Under the pieces are notes generated by a model. The model saw only the letters and a program-made list of their open reading frames with translations, did no database searches and was not told the DNA's origin. From NCBI GenBank assembly GCA_003533785.1, contig DQCR01000064.1, positions 1 to 26,828 of the forward strand: a stretch of DNA of 26,828 nucleotides. The letters are read 5' to 3'. The position numbers and the translations under genes are program-made. Below, in pieces: positions 7,214 through 15,457 of the stretch. Origin of the DNA: Flavobacteriaceae bacterium. Lineage in GTDB: Bacteria; Bacteroidota; Bacteroidia; Flavobacteriales; Flavobacteriaceae. How positions within the stretch are numbered: position 1 is the first letter of the stretch; every line of letters begins with the position of its first letter.

Positions 7214-8362
7214 ATGATGCAGGTCTATCTTGATAATGCCGCGACCACTCCTATGCGATCGGAAGTGATTGCCGCTATGTCGGAATCCATGAAGGGATGT
7301 TTCGGAAATCCGTCTTCACCTCATGGATATGGACGCGAAGCCAAAGCCTTTATCGAGTCGGCACGTAAAAGTATTGCACAGCTGCTAGGAGCAGAAGCCA
7401 AAGAAATTATTTTCACTTCAGGAGGCACCGAATCGGATAATATGATCCTTCGCTCAGCAGTGAAAGACTTGAACATATCCACCATCATTTCTTCCAAAAT
7501 AGAACACCATGCGATTCTCCACACCTTGGATGCTCTTGAAGAAGAAGGAATCCAAGTGAAGTATGTTGAACTCTCTGCTTCAGGACACTTAGACTTAGAC
7601 CATCTCGAACAGCTTCTTGAGGAAGACAATACCCCTACGCTGGTGAGTTTGATGCACGTCAATAATGAAATTGGAACGATACTAAACCTCGAAAAGGTAG
7701 CTCAGTTGTGCCAAAATAACGGGGCCTATTTCCATACCGATGCCGTTCAAGGGGTGGGCCATTTCAAATTTGATTTGTCCGAAATTCCCATACATTTTAT
7801 GTCTTCTGCGGCGCACAAATACCATGGTCCTAAAGGAATTGGATTTTCCTTTATTCGGAAGAACACTGGGTTGCATTCATTTATATATGGGGGAGCACAA
7901 GAACGTGGACTTCGTGCAGGAACCGAAGCGGTTCACAGCATTATCGGCATGCACAAAGCCCTAGAAATTGCCTATGGAAAGCTTGAAGAAGAACAGACTT
8001 ACATCGAATCCTTAAAAAAACACTTCATCAAAGGGATCAAACGAATTTTTCCAGAGGCTCATTTCAATGGTTGTTGTGATAATTTAGACCAAAGTACTTA
8101 TACTCTAGTCAACGTTGCCCTACCCTTTAACTCGGAACAAAGTATGCTTCTTGATTTCCAACTGGATTTGAAAGGGATTGCTTGCTCCAAGGGGAGTGCT
8201 TGCCAGTCGGGGAGTACTAAGGGGTCCCATGTTTTGAATCAATTACAAACTCCCAAAGGGACGGCTTCCTTGCGTTTCTCTTTCTCTAGCTTCAATACTG
8301 AAGAAGAAATTGATTATGTTTTGCAAACTCTAGAGGCTTTTGCACTGGAAAAAACAGCCTAG
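7214..8362 (+). CDS. Cysteine desulfurase, IscS/NifS type
   Basis: A 382-residue class V PLP enzyme that takes sulfur from cysteine to form a protein persulfide for Fe-S clusters and thiolated tRNA. The N-terminus YLDNAATTP, the HHAIL segment (H98-H99), the SSAAHKYHGPKG loop with the PLP lysine K202, and the mobile loop with the persulfide Cys (SKGSACQSG, C330) are all present. The Ser-rich loop length is that of group I (IscS/NifS) rather than SufS. No iscU or iscA lies next to it, so it may supply other sulfur pathways. Two ATGs stand in a row (7214 and 7217); either could start it. Its stop (8360-8362) directly abuts the stop of the convergent M23 gene with no base between. Confidence 0.92.
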   Translation: MMQVYLDNAATTPMRSEVIAAMSESMKGCFGNPSSPHGYGREAKAFIESARKSIAQLLGAEAKEIIFTSGGTESDNMILRSAVKDLNISTIISSKIEHHAILHTLDALEEEGIQVKYVELSASGHLDLDHLEQLLEEDNTPTLVSLMHVNNEIGTILNLEKVAQLCQNNGAYFHTDAVQGVGHFKFDLSEIPIHFMSSAAHKYHGPKGIGFSFIRKNTGLHSFIYGGAQERGLRAGTEAVHSIIGMHKALEIAYGKLEEEQTYIESLKKHFIKGIKRIFPEAHFNGCCDNLDQSTYTLVNVALPFNSEQSMLLDFQLDLKGIACSKGSACQSGSTKGSHVLNQLQTPKGTASLRFSFSSFNTEEEIDYVLQTLEAFALEKTA

Positions 8363-10081
8363 CTACTCCACCAGATTGTATTTACGGTAGATTGTTGCTT
8401 GATAAAGAGTTCGGTTCCCCACTCCATCTTTGACTTCGAGTTCCAGCTTGTGTTCGGCCGCTTCAAAGGTTTTGTCGCTAAAGTCGTAGGTAAGTAACTT
8501 CAATTTGGGTTCGTATTCAAAGAGAATCCAATGTCCATTCAGTGTTCCTCGATAGGATTGGATGCCGCTATCGGAATCATCGATACGGATTTTGAGATAA
8601 CGAAAGCGAGACAGCCATTGTCCTTCTTTAAAATTCACGGGCTCTACAAGGGGGTCAATACGGTCTCTACCCAAATGAAACCGTCCTCCTTCTTTAGTTT
8701 TAGCTTCCCAACGTTCCTTATTTTTCTGGGTATTCAAGAATGAAATTTCTCCTTTTTCGTTGGTTCTAATAATAGCTGTTTGGGCTATTTTGAGGCTGTC
8801 TCCTGAAGGAGGAGTAAAAAAGACTTCAAAGTCTTTACGAACGGGCACCAGAGGCAACTCTAGGTCAAGACCTGATGGGCTCGGCTCACAGCGAATAGCA
8901 GCGGGATTAAAAAAACTTTCTTTAGAGAAATAGACGCCTTTCTTGCCAAAATCAATTAAATAATCTCTTTCTGGGAGAAGCGAGTGAGTGCTAGCATCAA
9001 CTTTATAAGGCCCAATAGAATGCAGGCTTTGTTTCCCATCGATATAGGTTTCCAAATAAGACCGATTGCCTTGAAAGTCAGCAATTACTATTTTTAATTG
9101 ATAGGATTTACCTTCTTGGATGGTAACTACCCCATCTGATGGCACATCGCTTAAAAAACTCAATTCACTGTGCTTGGGGGTAAAAAGTTTGTAGATGCGT
9201 CTCTTATTTGTTTTCAAGAGTGGGTAATCAATAAAGAGCGGAATGAATTTTTGATCCTTAAAATCAATTTGATCCAATTGATACGAATAGACGGTTCTCC
9301 CGTTGAGAATCAATTCGACTTTGTATATTCCATTGCGATTGTAACTAAAATCCTGTCGATCAAACATTCCCAGCCCAAAACCAATTTTCCCCTGGGTTTG
9401 AATGAGGTCGGTTCGATAAACACTATCGCTCATTTTCTGTAAGGGTACCATATGATATAGGGTTTCTTTTTCATCAAACAAATAGAGCTGCCGCAGTTGA
9501 GGGCGTTGGGTATCCTTCACCGGAAGTCCCATACGGAGGGGATTGAGTGGGCGTTGCGTGTCCGAATCTCGAACTTCAAAATGCAAATGAGGGCCAAAAC
9601 TTCCCCCAGTATTTCCAGAGTAACCAATCAGTTCTCCTTGGGTCATAGTCAACTCTCCTTTGCGAAGAAATTTTTGAACTTCAAAAGTTTGTTTTTCATA
9701 CTGGATTGATTTGATGAAGGATTCAATTTTTGGAGCGAACTTTTGGAGGTGAGCATAGACAGTGGTAAGGCCATTGTTGTGTTCCAAATACAAAGACTTG
9801 CCATACCCAGTTGTGCTCACTCGAATTCTTCGAATGGATCCCTTTTCAACCGCATTTACTTTTAATCCTTGACGCCCTTTTGTTTTGATATCCACTCCTG
9901 CATGAAAATGACCTCCTCGCAGTTCAGCAAAATTTCCAGAAAGGGCCAAGGGAATCTCAATGGGCACCCCTAACTGAATCTCATTTTGGCTATAGAGACG
10001 GCTTCCACTCAGTAAAAGCAGCACAATAAAAAAACCCTTTGATTTGATAGTGATACAAAATTCCAATAACAGGGGCTTCAA
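8363..10081 (-). CDS. Secreted M23 (LytM-like) metallopeptidase
   Basis: A 572-residue exported protein that should cut peptidoglycan cross-links or scaffold such cutting. A signal peptide covers about residues 16-32 (FFIVLLLLSG, then LYSQ). The M23 domain follows at about 50-185 with all zinc ligands: H60 and D64 (HFHAGVD), H111 (YAHLQ) and H165/H167 (GPHLHFE), so it should be active. The remaining ~380 residues are beta-rich with no domain I can name; they include two possible Ig-like repeats. The start is unusual. The codon at 10081 is TTG, an in-frame TAA lies two codons upstream, and no ATG occurs before the signal peptide, so TTG at 10081 or at 10066 must start it. Confidence 0.85.
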   Translation of the reverse strand: MKPLLLEFCITIKSKGFFIVLLLLSGSRLYSQNEIQLGVPIEIPLALSGNFAELRGGHFHAGVDIKTKGRQGLKVNAVEKGSIRRIRVSTTGYGKSLYLEHNNGLTTVYAHLQKFAPKIESFIKSIQYEKQTFEVQKFLRKGELTMTQGELIGYSGNTGGSFGPHLHFEVRDSDTQRPLNPLRMGLPVKDTQRPQLRQLYLFDEKETLYHMVPLQKMSDSVYRTDLIQTQGKIGFGLGMFDRQDFSYNRNGIYKVELILNGRTVYSYQLDQIDFKDQKFIPLFIDYPLLKTNKRRIYKLFTPKHSELSFLSDVPSDGVVTIQEGKSYQLKIVIADFQGNRSYLETYIDGKQSLHSIGPYKVDASTHSLLPERDYLIDFGKKGVYFSKESFFNPAAIRCEPSPSGLDLELPLVPVRKDFEVFFTPPSGDSLKIAQTAIIRTNEKGEISFLNTQKNKERWEAKTKEGGRFHLGRDRIDPLVEPVNFKEGQWLSRFRYLKIRIDDSDSGIQSYRGTLNGHWILFEYEPKLKLLTYDFSDKTFEAAEHKLELEVKDGVGNRTLYQATIYRKYNLVE

Positions 10082-10121
10082 TGTTTACAGTTATGTTAAA
10101 ATTATGAAAACGCCATAAGCG

Positions 10122-10155
10122 TTGTTAAATATATGAAATCGAATTGTTACTTTTG
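10122..10155 (+). promoter_or_regulatory. Possible promoter for the zapA unit
   Basis: TTG (10122-10124), a 23-base spacer and TACTTTTG (10148-10155) fit the Bacteroidota promoter consensus at its longest spacing. Transcription would start near 10162, 26 bases before the first gene. Confidence 0.4.
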
Positions 10156-10187
10156 TTAAGTAAGTGCTTGTCATAATCGACTGAGAC

Positions 10188-10472
10188 ATGGATCAAAAAC
10201 TGTTACTCCTAGAAGAAAAAGTAATTGTCCTTTTAAATAAACTAAAGGACAATCATTTACAGATTCAGAAGTTTGAAAGTGAAATGATCACTTTGCAGGA
10301 GCAACACAAAGATTTACAAGAAAAACATGTAAATGTTTCTCAAGAAAACGCCTCACTCAAAGTTGCCAATAGCTTACTCGGCAGTAACGAAAGTAAAGCC
10401 AATACAAAACGTAAACTGAACAGCCTAATCAAAGAGGTTGATCAATGCTTATATCAAATTGCAGAATTATAG
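10188..10472 (+). CDS. Small coiled-coil protein upstream of zapA
   Basis: A 94-residue soluble protein. Heptad-like leucines and charged residues run from about residue 5 to 60 (LLLLEEKVIVLLNKLKDNHL, then QEQHKDLQEKH), so a coiled coil is very likely. A second short helix holds the C-terminus (LNSLIKEVDQCLYQIAEL). No signal peptide. It ends 6 bases before zapA and is clearly in the same transcript. Small coiled-coil genes sit at this place in many Bacteroidota. A role beside ZapA in the division ring, similar in shape to ZapB, is an inference from size and position, not from sequence similarity. Confidence 0.8.
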   Translation: MDQKLLLLEEKVIVLLNKLKDNHLQIQKFESEMITLQEQHKDLQEKHVNVSQENASLKVANSLLGSNESKANTKRKLNSLIKEVDQCLYQIAEL

Positions 10473-10478
10473 TCAATT

Positions 10479-10772
10479 ATGAGTGATACAATCAAAATCA
10501 AGTTGACGATTGCCAATCGGGTCTATCCCCTAACGATAGCACCCAGTCAAGAGGCTGCCTTGCGCAATTCCGCAAAGAAAATAGAAAGTATGATTAAGCA
10601 ACTTGAACAAAATTATGCTGTACGAGATAAACAAGATGTTTTAGCCATGTGTGCTCTACAATACGCAGCACGTGCGGAAAAAAACGAAGTCCAACCTGAA
10701 TCTGGAGGTGATAATGCCCTCAAGACTCAAGAATTGATTGATCTCATAGACGTCCACATTGCGACTTACTAA
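10479..10772 (+). CDS. zapA: Cell division protein ZapA
   Basis: A 97-residue cytoplasmic protein that binds FtsZ and bundles its filaments at midcell. The N-terminal part has the ZapA pattern: IKIKLTIANRVYPLTIAPSQ followed by the EAALRNSAKKIESMIKQLEQ helix, then DVLAMCALQYA, matching the usual K-x5-G-x-Y-x-L and A-A-x-x-I-N layout, with the central Gly replaced by Asn-Arg. The C-terminal helix would form the dimer coiled coil. The length (about 100) is normal. It lies between the coiled-coil gene and a 6S-like RNA, the same relation to 6S RNA seen in gammaproteobacteria. Confidence 0.85.
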   Translation: MSDTIKIKLTIANRVYPLTIAPSQEAALRNSAKKIESMIKQLEQNYAVRDKQDVLAMCALQYAARAEKNEVQPESGGDNALKTQELIDLIDVHIATY

Positions 10773-10797
10773 CGTTCTTTAACATAGTAATACAATA

Positions 10798-10965
10798 CTG
10801 CCTGTATTAGTACTTTTTTTGATAAACTCAACGAAGATTTAATTCGAAGAGGTGAGTCACTGTTGTAAAAGCAAGCTGCCTAGAGCAGATCCTTGAGCAA
10901 TGGGGTAGCCTCAAACTTGTTTATATGGAGTTTATACAAAACTCAACGCTAATACAGGCTTTTTT
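10798..10965 (+). ncRNA. ssrS: 6S-like regulatory RNA with its own terminator
   Basis: The 206-base gap between zapA and rny folds as a long, mostly unbranched rod. GCCTGTATTAG (10800-10810) pairs perfectly with CTAATACAGGC (10949-10959), and inside that ATAAACTC (10822-10829) pairs with GAGTTTAT (10928-10935). The remaining ~98 bases form the centre and tip. The outer stem runs into TTTTTT (10960-10965), so the 3' end doubles as a terminator. 6S RNA, which holds RNA polymerase in stationary phase, has this shape and size and lies next to zapA in E. coli; a flavobacterial 6S family (6S-Flavo) has been described. I have not matched it to a covariance model. No clear TAnnTTTG box lies upstream, so it may be cut from the zapA transcript. 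Confidence 0.7.
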
Positions 10966-10978
10966 ATTTTGAATCAAT

Positions 10979-12541
10979 ATGGAAATATATATCCCATACC
11001 TACTTGCTGCAGGGGCTCTTGTTGTTGGTGTTTTTGCTGGAAATTTTTTGCAGCGAAGCAAAGCCAATGGCATTATCAAGCAGTCAGAAACACGTGCCAG
11101 CGATATCATCAAAAAAGCACGTCGTGATGGTGAAAACATTAAAAAAGATAAAATTCTTCAAGCCAAAGAGCGCTTTATCGAGCTCAAAGGGGAACATGAG
11201 AAAGTAATTTTTCAGCGAGAGAATAAAGTTTCTGAGATTGAAAAGCGTCTGCGCGACAAAGAATCCCGCCTATCTAGCGAATTAAACAAAAACAAGGATC
11301 TCAATCGAAAATTGGATGCTCAAGAGGAACAGTTGAAACTACGTTTGGAAAAACTGGATAAAAAAATGGAAGTGGTCTCAGAGACCCAGAAGCAAAACAT
11401 AGAAAAACTAGAACAGATCGCAAACTACTCAGCAGATGAAGCCAAAGAAGAATTGGTCAATTCCCTGAAAGATAAAGCGAAAGCTGCTGCCATGGAATAT
11501 ACCCAGCAAAAGCTGGAAGAGGCTAAACTTACCGTTCAACAAGAAGCTAAGAAAATCATTATTAACACCATTCAACGGATTGGAACTGAAGAAGCCATTG
11601 AAAATTGTGTGTCTGTTTTCAATATTGAGTCGGATGATGTCAAAGGGAGAATAATTGGTCGTGAAGGGCGAAACATTCGCGCTCTAGAATCGGCTACCGG
11701 AGTGGAAGTGATTGTTGACGATACTCCAGAGGCTATTATCCTGTCTTGTTTTGATCCGGTGCGTCGGGAAATTGCTCGATTGTCAATGCACAAGCTAGTG
11801 AGTGATGGGCGAATCCACCCAGCTCGAATTGAAGAGGTGGTCCAAAAAACGAAGCGTCATATTGAAAATGAAATTGTTGAGGTTGGCAAACGTACGGTGA
11901 TCGACTTAGGGATTCACGGCTTGCATCCTGAATTGATTCGGATCGTAGGACGAATGAAATACCGCTCTTCTTATGGACAAAACCTGCTCCAACATTCAAG
12001 AGAAGTCGCCAAGCTTTGCGGTATAATGGCCGTGGAATTGGGACTGAACCCCAAACTGGCCAAACGTGCTGGTTTGCTTCACGATATTGGGAAAGTTCCA
12101 GAAGAAGAATCCGAAAGCCCCCATGCATTGCTTGGAATGGAATGGGCTGAAAAACACGGTGAGAAAAAAGAAGTGTGCAATGCCATTGGTGCCCACCATG
12201 ATGAAATTGAAATGACGTCATTATTTTCTCCCATTGTTCAAGTGTGTGATGCCATATCTGGCGCCCGACCTGGTGCCCGACGTCAAGTGCTCGACAGTTA
12301 TGTGCAGCGACTCAAAGACCTAGAAAATATAGCCCATGATTTTGATGGGGTTAACAAAGCCTATGCCATTCAAGCGGGTCGTGAACTCCGTGTTATTGTG
12401 GAAAGCGAAAAAGTAAGTGATGACCAAGCGGCACAGTTATCCTTTGAAATTTCACAGAAAATACAAACAGATATGACCTATCCTGGCCAAGTGAAGATCA
12501 CTGTAATTCGAGAAACCCGAGCGGTCAACGTGGCGAAGTGA
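10979..12541 (+). CDS. rny: Ribonuclease Y
   Basis: A 520-residue membrane-anchored endoribonuclease that starts mRNA decay. Order of parts: one N-terminal membrane helix ([18 protein letters not shown], about 5-22), a long charged coiled coil (about 30-200), a KH RNA-binding domain with [15 protein letters not shown] (about 222-236), and an HD phosphohydrolase domain with LLQHSREVA and the metal-binding LLHDIGKV (about 365-372). Length is typical of the family. It begins 14 bases after the 6S-like RNA terminator. Its TGA stop is 3 bases from the stop of the convergent aquaporin gene. Confidence 0.96.
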   Translation: MEIYIPYLLAAGALVVGVFAGNFLQRSKANGIIKQSETRASDIIKKARRDGENIKKDKILQAKERFIELKGEHEKVIFQRENKVSEIEKRLRDKESRLSSELNKNKDLNRKLDAQEEQLKLRLEKLDKKMEVVSETQKQNIEKLEQIANYSADEAKEELVNSLKDKAKAAAMEYTQQKLEEAKLTVQQEAKKIIINTIQRIGTEEAIENCVSVFNIESDDVKGRIIGREGRNIRALESATGVEVIVDDTPEAIILSCFDPVRREIARLSMHKLVSDGRIHPARIEEVVQKTKRHIENEIVEVGKRTVIDLGIHGLHPELIRIVGRMKYRSSYGQNLLQHSREVAKLCGIMAVELGLNPKLAKRAGLLHDIGKVPEEESESPHALLGMEWAEKHGEKKEVCNAIGAHHDEIEMTSLFSPIVQVCDAISGARPGARRQVLDSYVQRLKDLENIAHDFDGVNKAYAIQAGRELRVIVESEKVSDDQAAQLSFEISQKIQTDMTYPGQVKITVIRETRAVNVAK

Positions 12542-12544
12542 TCC

Positions 12545-13291
12545 CTACAGGCCCAAAAGTAGATAGAGTCCTCCCGCGGCAGCACCTCCCAAAAAAGGAC
12601 CGAAAATAGGCACCCAACTATATGGCCAATCAGCTTCTTTATTTTTTCTTGGCAACCATTGATAAATTAATCGAGGGCCGAAATCCCGTGCCGGATTAAT
12701 GGCATAACCAGTATTGCCACCCAAACCCAAACCAATAACCCATACTACAATTGCAATTGGAAGAGCATCCAAGGCTCCCAAACCAAAATTAGTCACTGTA
12801 CTGCCTTCTATTTGAATGTTGGGACTAGCAATCATGAGGGCAGAAAAAACCAACACAAAAGCCCCTATGGCCTCAGCGAAGACATTATTTTTATAATTTC
12901 GAATGGCAGGGGCTGTGCAAAAGGTACTTCTTACTACTGATTCCTCTTCCGTTGCTCGGTAGTGATCAATGTAGGCGAGATAAGCCAAAAAACTACCACA
13001 CATAGCACCCAATAGTTGAGCGATGATATAACCGCCAACCCATTCCCATGAAAATTTTCCCGCTACTGCCATTCCAAGGGTTACGGCAGGATTCAAATGG
13101 GCACCACTGGATTGACTGGAAACAAAGACACCTACAAATACTGAAAACGCCCAGGCAGTCGTGATCAACATCCATGGATTTTGATTATAGGCAATGGTTT
13201 TTTTGAGATTGACATTGGCGACCACTCCTGTACCTAGTAATAGGAGAAGTGCAGTTCCTATAAATTCTGCCAAATAGGGTTGAAGTATCAT
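12545..13291 (-). CDS. Aquaglyceroporin (MIP family, GlpF-like)
   Basis: A 248-residue inner-membrane channel with six membrane helices and the two half-helix NPA motifs: HLNPAV (N67) and INPARDFGPR (N199). The Asp after the second NPAR (D203) is the classic mark of glycerol-conducting members as opposed to strict water channels, so glycerol and small polyols are the likely cargo. No glycerol kinase (glpK) or glycerol-3-phosphate dehydrogenase (glpD) lies next to it here, which is where this gene often sits. Divergent from cutC. Confidence 0.9.
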   Translation of the reverse strand: MILQPYLAEFIGTALLLLLGTGVVANVNLKKTIAYNQNPWMLITTAWAFSVFVGVFVSSQSSGAHLNPAVTLGMAVAGKFSWEWVGGYIIAQLLGAMCGSFLAYLAYIDHYRATEEESVVRSTFCTAPAIRNYKNNVFAEAIGAFVLVFSALMIASPNIQIEGSTVTNFGLGALDALPIAIVVWVIGLGLGGNTGYAINPARDFGPRLIYQWLPRKNKEADWPYSWVPIFGPFLGGAAAGGLYLLLGL

Positions 13292-13415
13292 AAATATCTT
13301 AGTGTATTAGTGTTTGAAACAGGATTTAAATAAAAACAAAAAAAAGGTTTTAATCTTCCAAAAAGGTACTGGATTTTCTGTAAAAAACAGGAACTTTATC
13401 ACAAACAAGCCTGCA

Positions 13416-14129
13416 ATGTTGAAAGTAGAAGTATGCGCTACCAGTCTCCAATCCATTCGCCACGCCCAAGAAGCGGGTGCTGATCGGATTGAATTGTGCT
13501 CAGAATTGACCCACGGCGGGATAACCCCTTCCTACGGATTTATCAAAGAAGCCGTTCGTTTAAGTTCACTTCCAATACAGTGTTTAATCCGACCTAGATC
13601 GGGTAATTTCATCTACAACGAGGATGAATTTCAAATCATACTGGAAAACATACGAATGGCAAAACAATTGGGAGTTGCAGGTATTGTCTTGGGATTTCTT
13701 ACTCCGAAAAATGACGTTCATTGGGAACAACTTCACCAAGCCCTAGCTTTTGCTAAGCCCTTGGAAATCACTTTTCACAGGGCCTTTGATTTAGTTCGTA
13801 CACCTGAAGAGGCACTGGGTAAGTTTATCGAACTGGGAATCAACAGGGTACTCTGCACAGGCCACCCTACACAAGCGGTTGAAGGAATCGAAACGCTAAA
13901 ACGATGGAAATCAGTGACCCTAGGTCAAATTGAAATACAACCTGGAGGTGGGATAAATGACCACAATTGCCATTGGTTTGTTACCCATCGTTTTGAAAGT
14001 GTACATTTATCGGCTCAAATAAAAACGAAACAGGGGGCACCCGATTCCAATGAGGCTATTTGGGAGCAACCGAAAGAAATCGCTGATCTCGAACTATTGA
14101 AAAAAGTGGTTGCCATTTGCAAACCTTAA
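13416..14129 (+). CDS. cutC: CutC family protein
   Basis: A 237-residue TIM-barrel protein. VEVCATSLQSI at the N-terminus, AGADRIELCSEL, GGITPSYGFI, IRPRSGNFIYN, and GIVLGFLTPKNDVH are the family pattern; the usual LxPGGGI is seen as IQPGGGIND. CutC was linked to copper tolerance in E. coli, though later work there put the effect on a neighbouring small RNA, so the biochemical role is unsettled. The frame opens back to 13314, but homology begins exactly at the ATG at 13416 and the upstream part is Lys/Asn/Phe-rich spacer. Its TAA overlaps the stop of the convergent DUF983 gene within TTAA. Confidence 0.9.
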   Translation: MLKVEVCATSLQSIRHAQEAGADRIELCSELTHGGITPSYGFIKEAVRLSSLPIQCLIRPRSGNFIYNEDEFQIILENIRMAKQLGVAGIVLGFLTPKNDVHWEQLHQALAFAKPLEITFHRAFDLVRTPEEALGKFIELGINRVLCTGHPTQAVEGIETLKRWKSVTLGQIEIQPGGGINDHNCHWFVTHRFESVHLSAQIKTKQGAPDSNEAIWEQPKEIADLELLKKVVAICKP

Positions 14130-14503
14130 TCCTCTGATTGTTCTTGCTTGGAATTGTATTTGAAAAAAAAGTTGGCCCAGATTAATTTTGACCAAGCATT
14201 GATGTAGGAATTTAAAATGAGAACGACCCCAACAATCCATAGAAAACAATGAAGTACTGAAAAAGGATTACTCGACAGCCAATAGACTAAAGTAGTTGCC
14301 ATCATTAAGAAAACTCCCAAAGCATAAGAAACATACATTGAGCCATAGTAAAAGCTAGGTTCGATTTTAAACCGGGTTTTACAGTTAGTGCAACTTTCTC
14401 GAACCCTGATGAGTTTGAAAAAGAAACGAGGTTGGGTTTGCAAAAACTCCCCTTTGTGACAAACGGGACATTTTAGTCTAAAAATATTCAGGAGCGATTT
14501 CAT
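14126..14503 (-). CDS. DUF983 family membrane protein with zinc ribbon
   Basis: A 125-residue protein. The N-terminal cytoplasmic part carries two Cys pairs, CPVC and CTNC (about residues 13-40), which should bind one zinc. Two membrane helices follow (YALGVFLMMATTLVYWL and LHCFLWIVGVVLILNSYI). EPSFYYGSMYVSYA is the family signature. The function is unknown. Divergent from the DMT permease gene, with 67 bases between. Confidence 0.88.
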   Translation of the reverse strand: MKSLLNIFRLKCPVCHKGEFLQTQPRFFFKLIRVRESCTNCKTRFKIEPSFYYGSMYVSYALGVFLMMATTLVYWLSSNPFSVLHCFLWIVGVVLILNSYINAWSKLIWANFFFKYNSKQEQSED

Positions 14504-14570
14504 TCGGTTTCTATAATGCTACTAAAATAATGAAGTTAACGTGACCGAGATCGACTAATAAAAATGATCT

Positions 14571-15440
14571 TTGTATAAAACGTTTCGTTTGAAAGAATTT
14601 TATCGTGCGATTCAATACATGCTTCTAAGCACTGGCTTGTTTGGGCTGATGAACGCGCTGGTCAAAAAATTTATTGATTATCCCACCTTTGAATTGATAT
14701 TCTTTCGTTCGGTTACCTCCCTTTTTATTGCTTTTTTCTATCTAAAATATTTCACTATTCCCCTGTGGGGAAATCAAAAACAATTGCTCCTCGTTCGGGG
14801 TATTCTCGGGACGACCTCTATGGTCTTGTTTTTTCTCTCTATTCAGTATATTTCTTTGGGTTCGGCAGTGACCCTCCGCTATACAGCTCCACTATTTGCA
14901 GCTTTTTTGGCGATGCTATTTTTAAAAGAAAGAATTAAACCGCTTCAGTGGCTTTTTTTCGCCGTTACATTTTCGGGTGTTTTTTTGATCAAAGGGTTTG
15001 ATCCTTCTGTATCCATGGTAGGATTCTCCATTGCCATTTTGTCAGCAGTTTTTTCTGCAGGGGTATACATCTTGCTGAATAAGATTGGCCAGGGAGATCA
15101 TCCGGTGGTGGTCGTTTTTTATTTTATGTTGTTAGCTAGTTTGATTGGTCTGCTAGGCATATCGCTAACGAATTGGAAGACGCCCAGCATCAACGATGTA
15201 CCCGGTTTATTTATCCTTGGAGTATTGGGCTTCTTGGCTCAGCTATTCATGACCAAAGCTTTTCGAGCATATGAAGCCAACATGGTGGCTCCGTTCAAAT
15301 ATGTAGAAGTTTTTTTTACCCTGTCTTTCGGGGTGTTTTTATTTGATGAAACCTATACTTTTTTGAGCTTATTAGGGATTTTTTTGATTATTGCAGGCTT
15401 GGTGAGTAATATTGTTTACAAATCAAAAAGTCAAAAATAG
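14571..15440 (+). CDS. EamA/DMT family permease
   Basis: A 289-residue inner-membrane transporter with ten predicted helices in two repeated halves (EamA domains about 15-140 and 150-280). FFRSVTSLFIAFFYL and VTLRYTAPLFAAFLAMLFLKE are the usual first-half signatures; the second half has APFKYVEVFFTLSFGVFLF. Substrates of such permeases range over amino acids, nucleosides and metabolites; nothing here picks one. No ATG lies before the first helix in this frame, so it probably starts with TTG at 14571 or 14589; the ATG at 14619 would place the start right at the first membrane helix. The AlkB-type gene follows 17 bases later, likely in the same mRNA. Confidence 0.87.
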   Translation: MYKTFRLKEFYRAIQYMLLSTGLFGLMNALVKKFIDYPTFELIFFRSVTSLFIAFFYLKYFTIPLWGNQKQLLLVRGILGTTSMVLFFLSIQYISLGSAVTLRYTAPLFAAFLAMLFLKERIKPLQWLFFAVTFSGVFLIKGFDPSVSMVGFSIAILSAVFSAGVYILLNKIGQGDHPVVVVFYFMLLASLIGLLGISLTNWKTPSINDVPGLFILGVLGFLAQLFMTKAFRAYEANMVAPFKYVEVFFTLSFGVFLFDETYTFLSLLGIFLIIAGLVSNIVYKSKSQK

Positions 15441-15457
15441 CTATCTTAGTGTGCTGA

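Noticed and set aside
10109..10123. AACGC-CATAA-GCGTT inverted repeat between M23 and the coiled-coil gene
   Set aside because: Arms of only 5 bases in AT-rich spacer; no T-run and no clear place for an operator.
11736..12221. 161-codon reverse ORF inside rny
   Set aside because: Lies wholly opposite the HD domain of a clear rny gene; its open frame follows from the codon use of rny.
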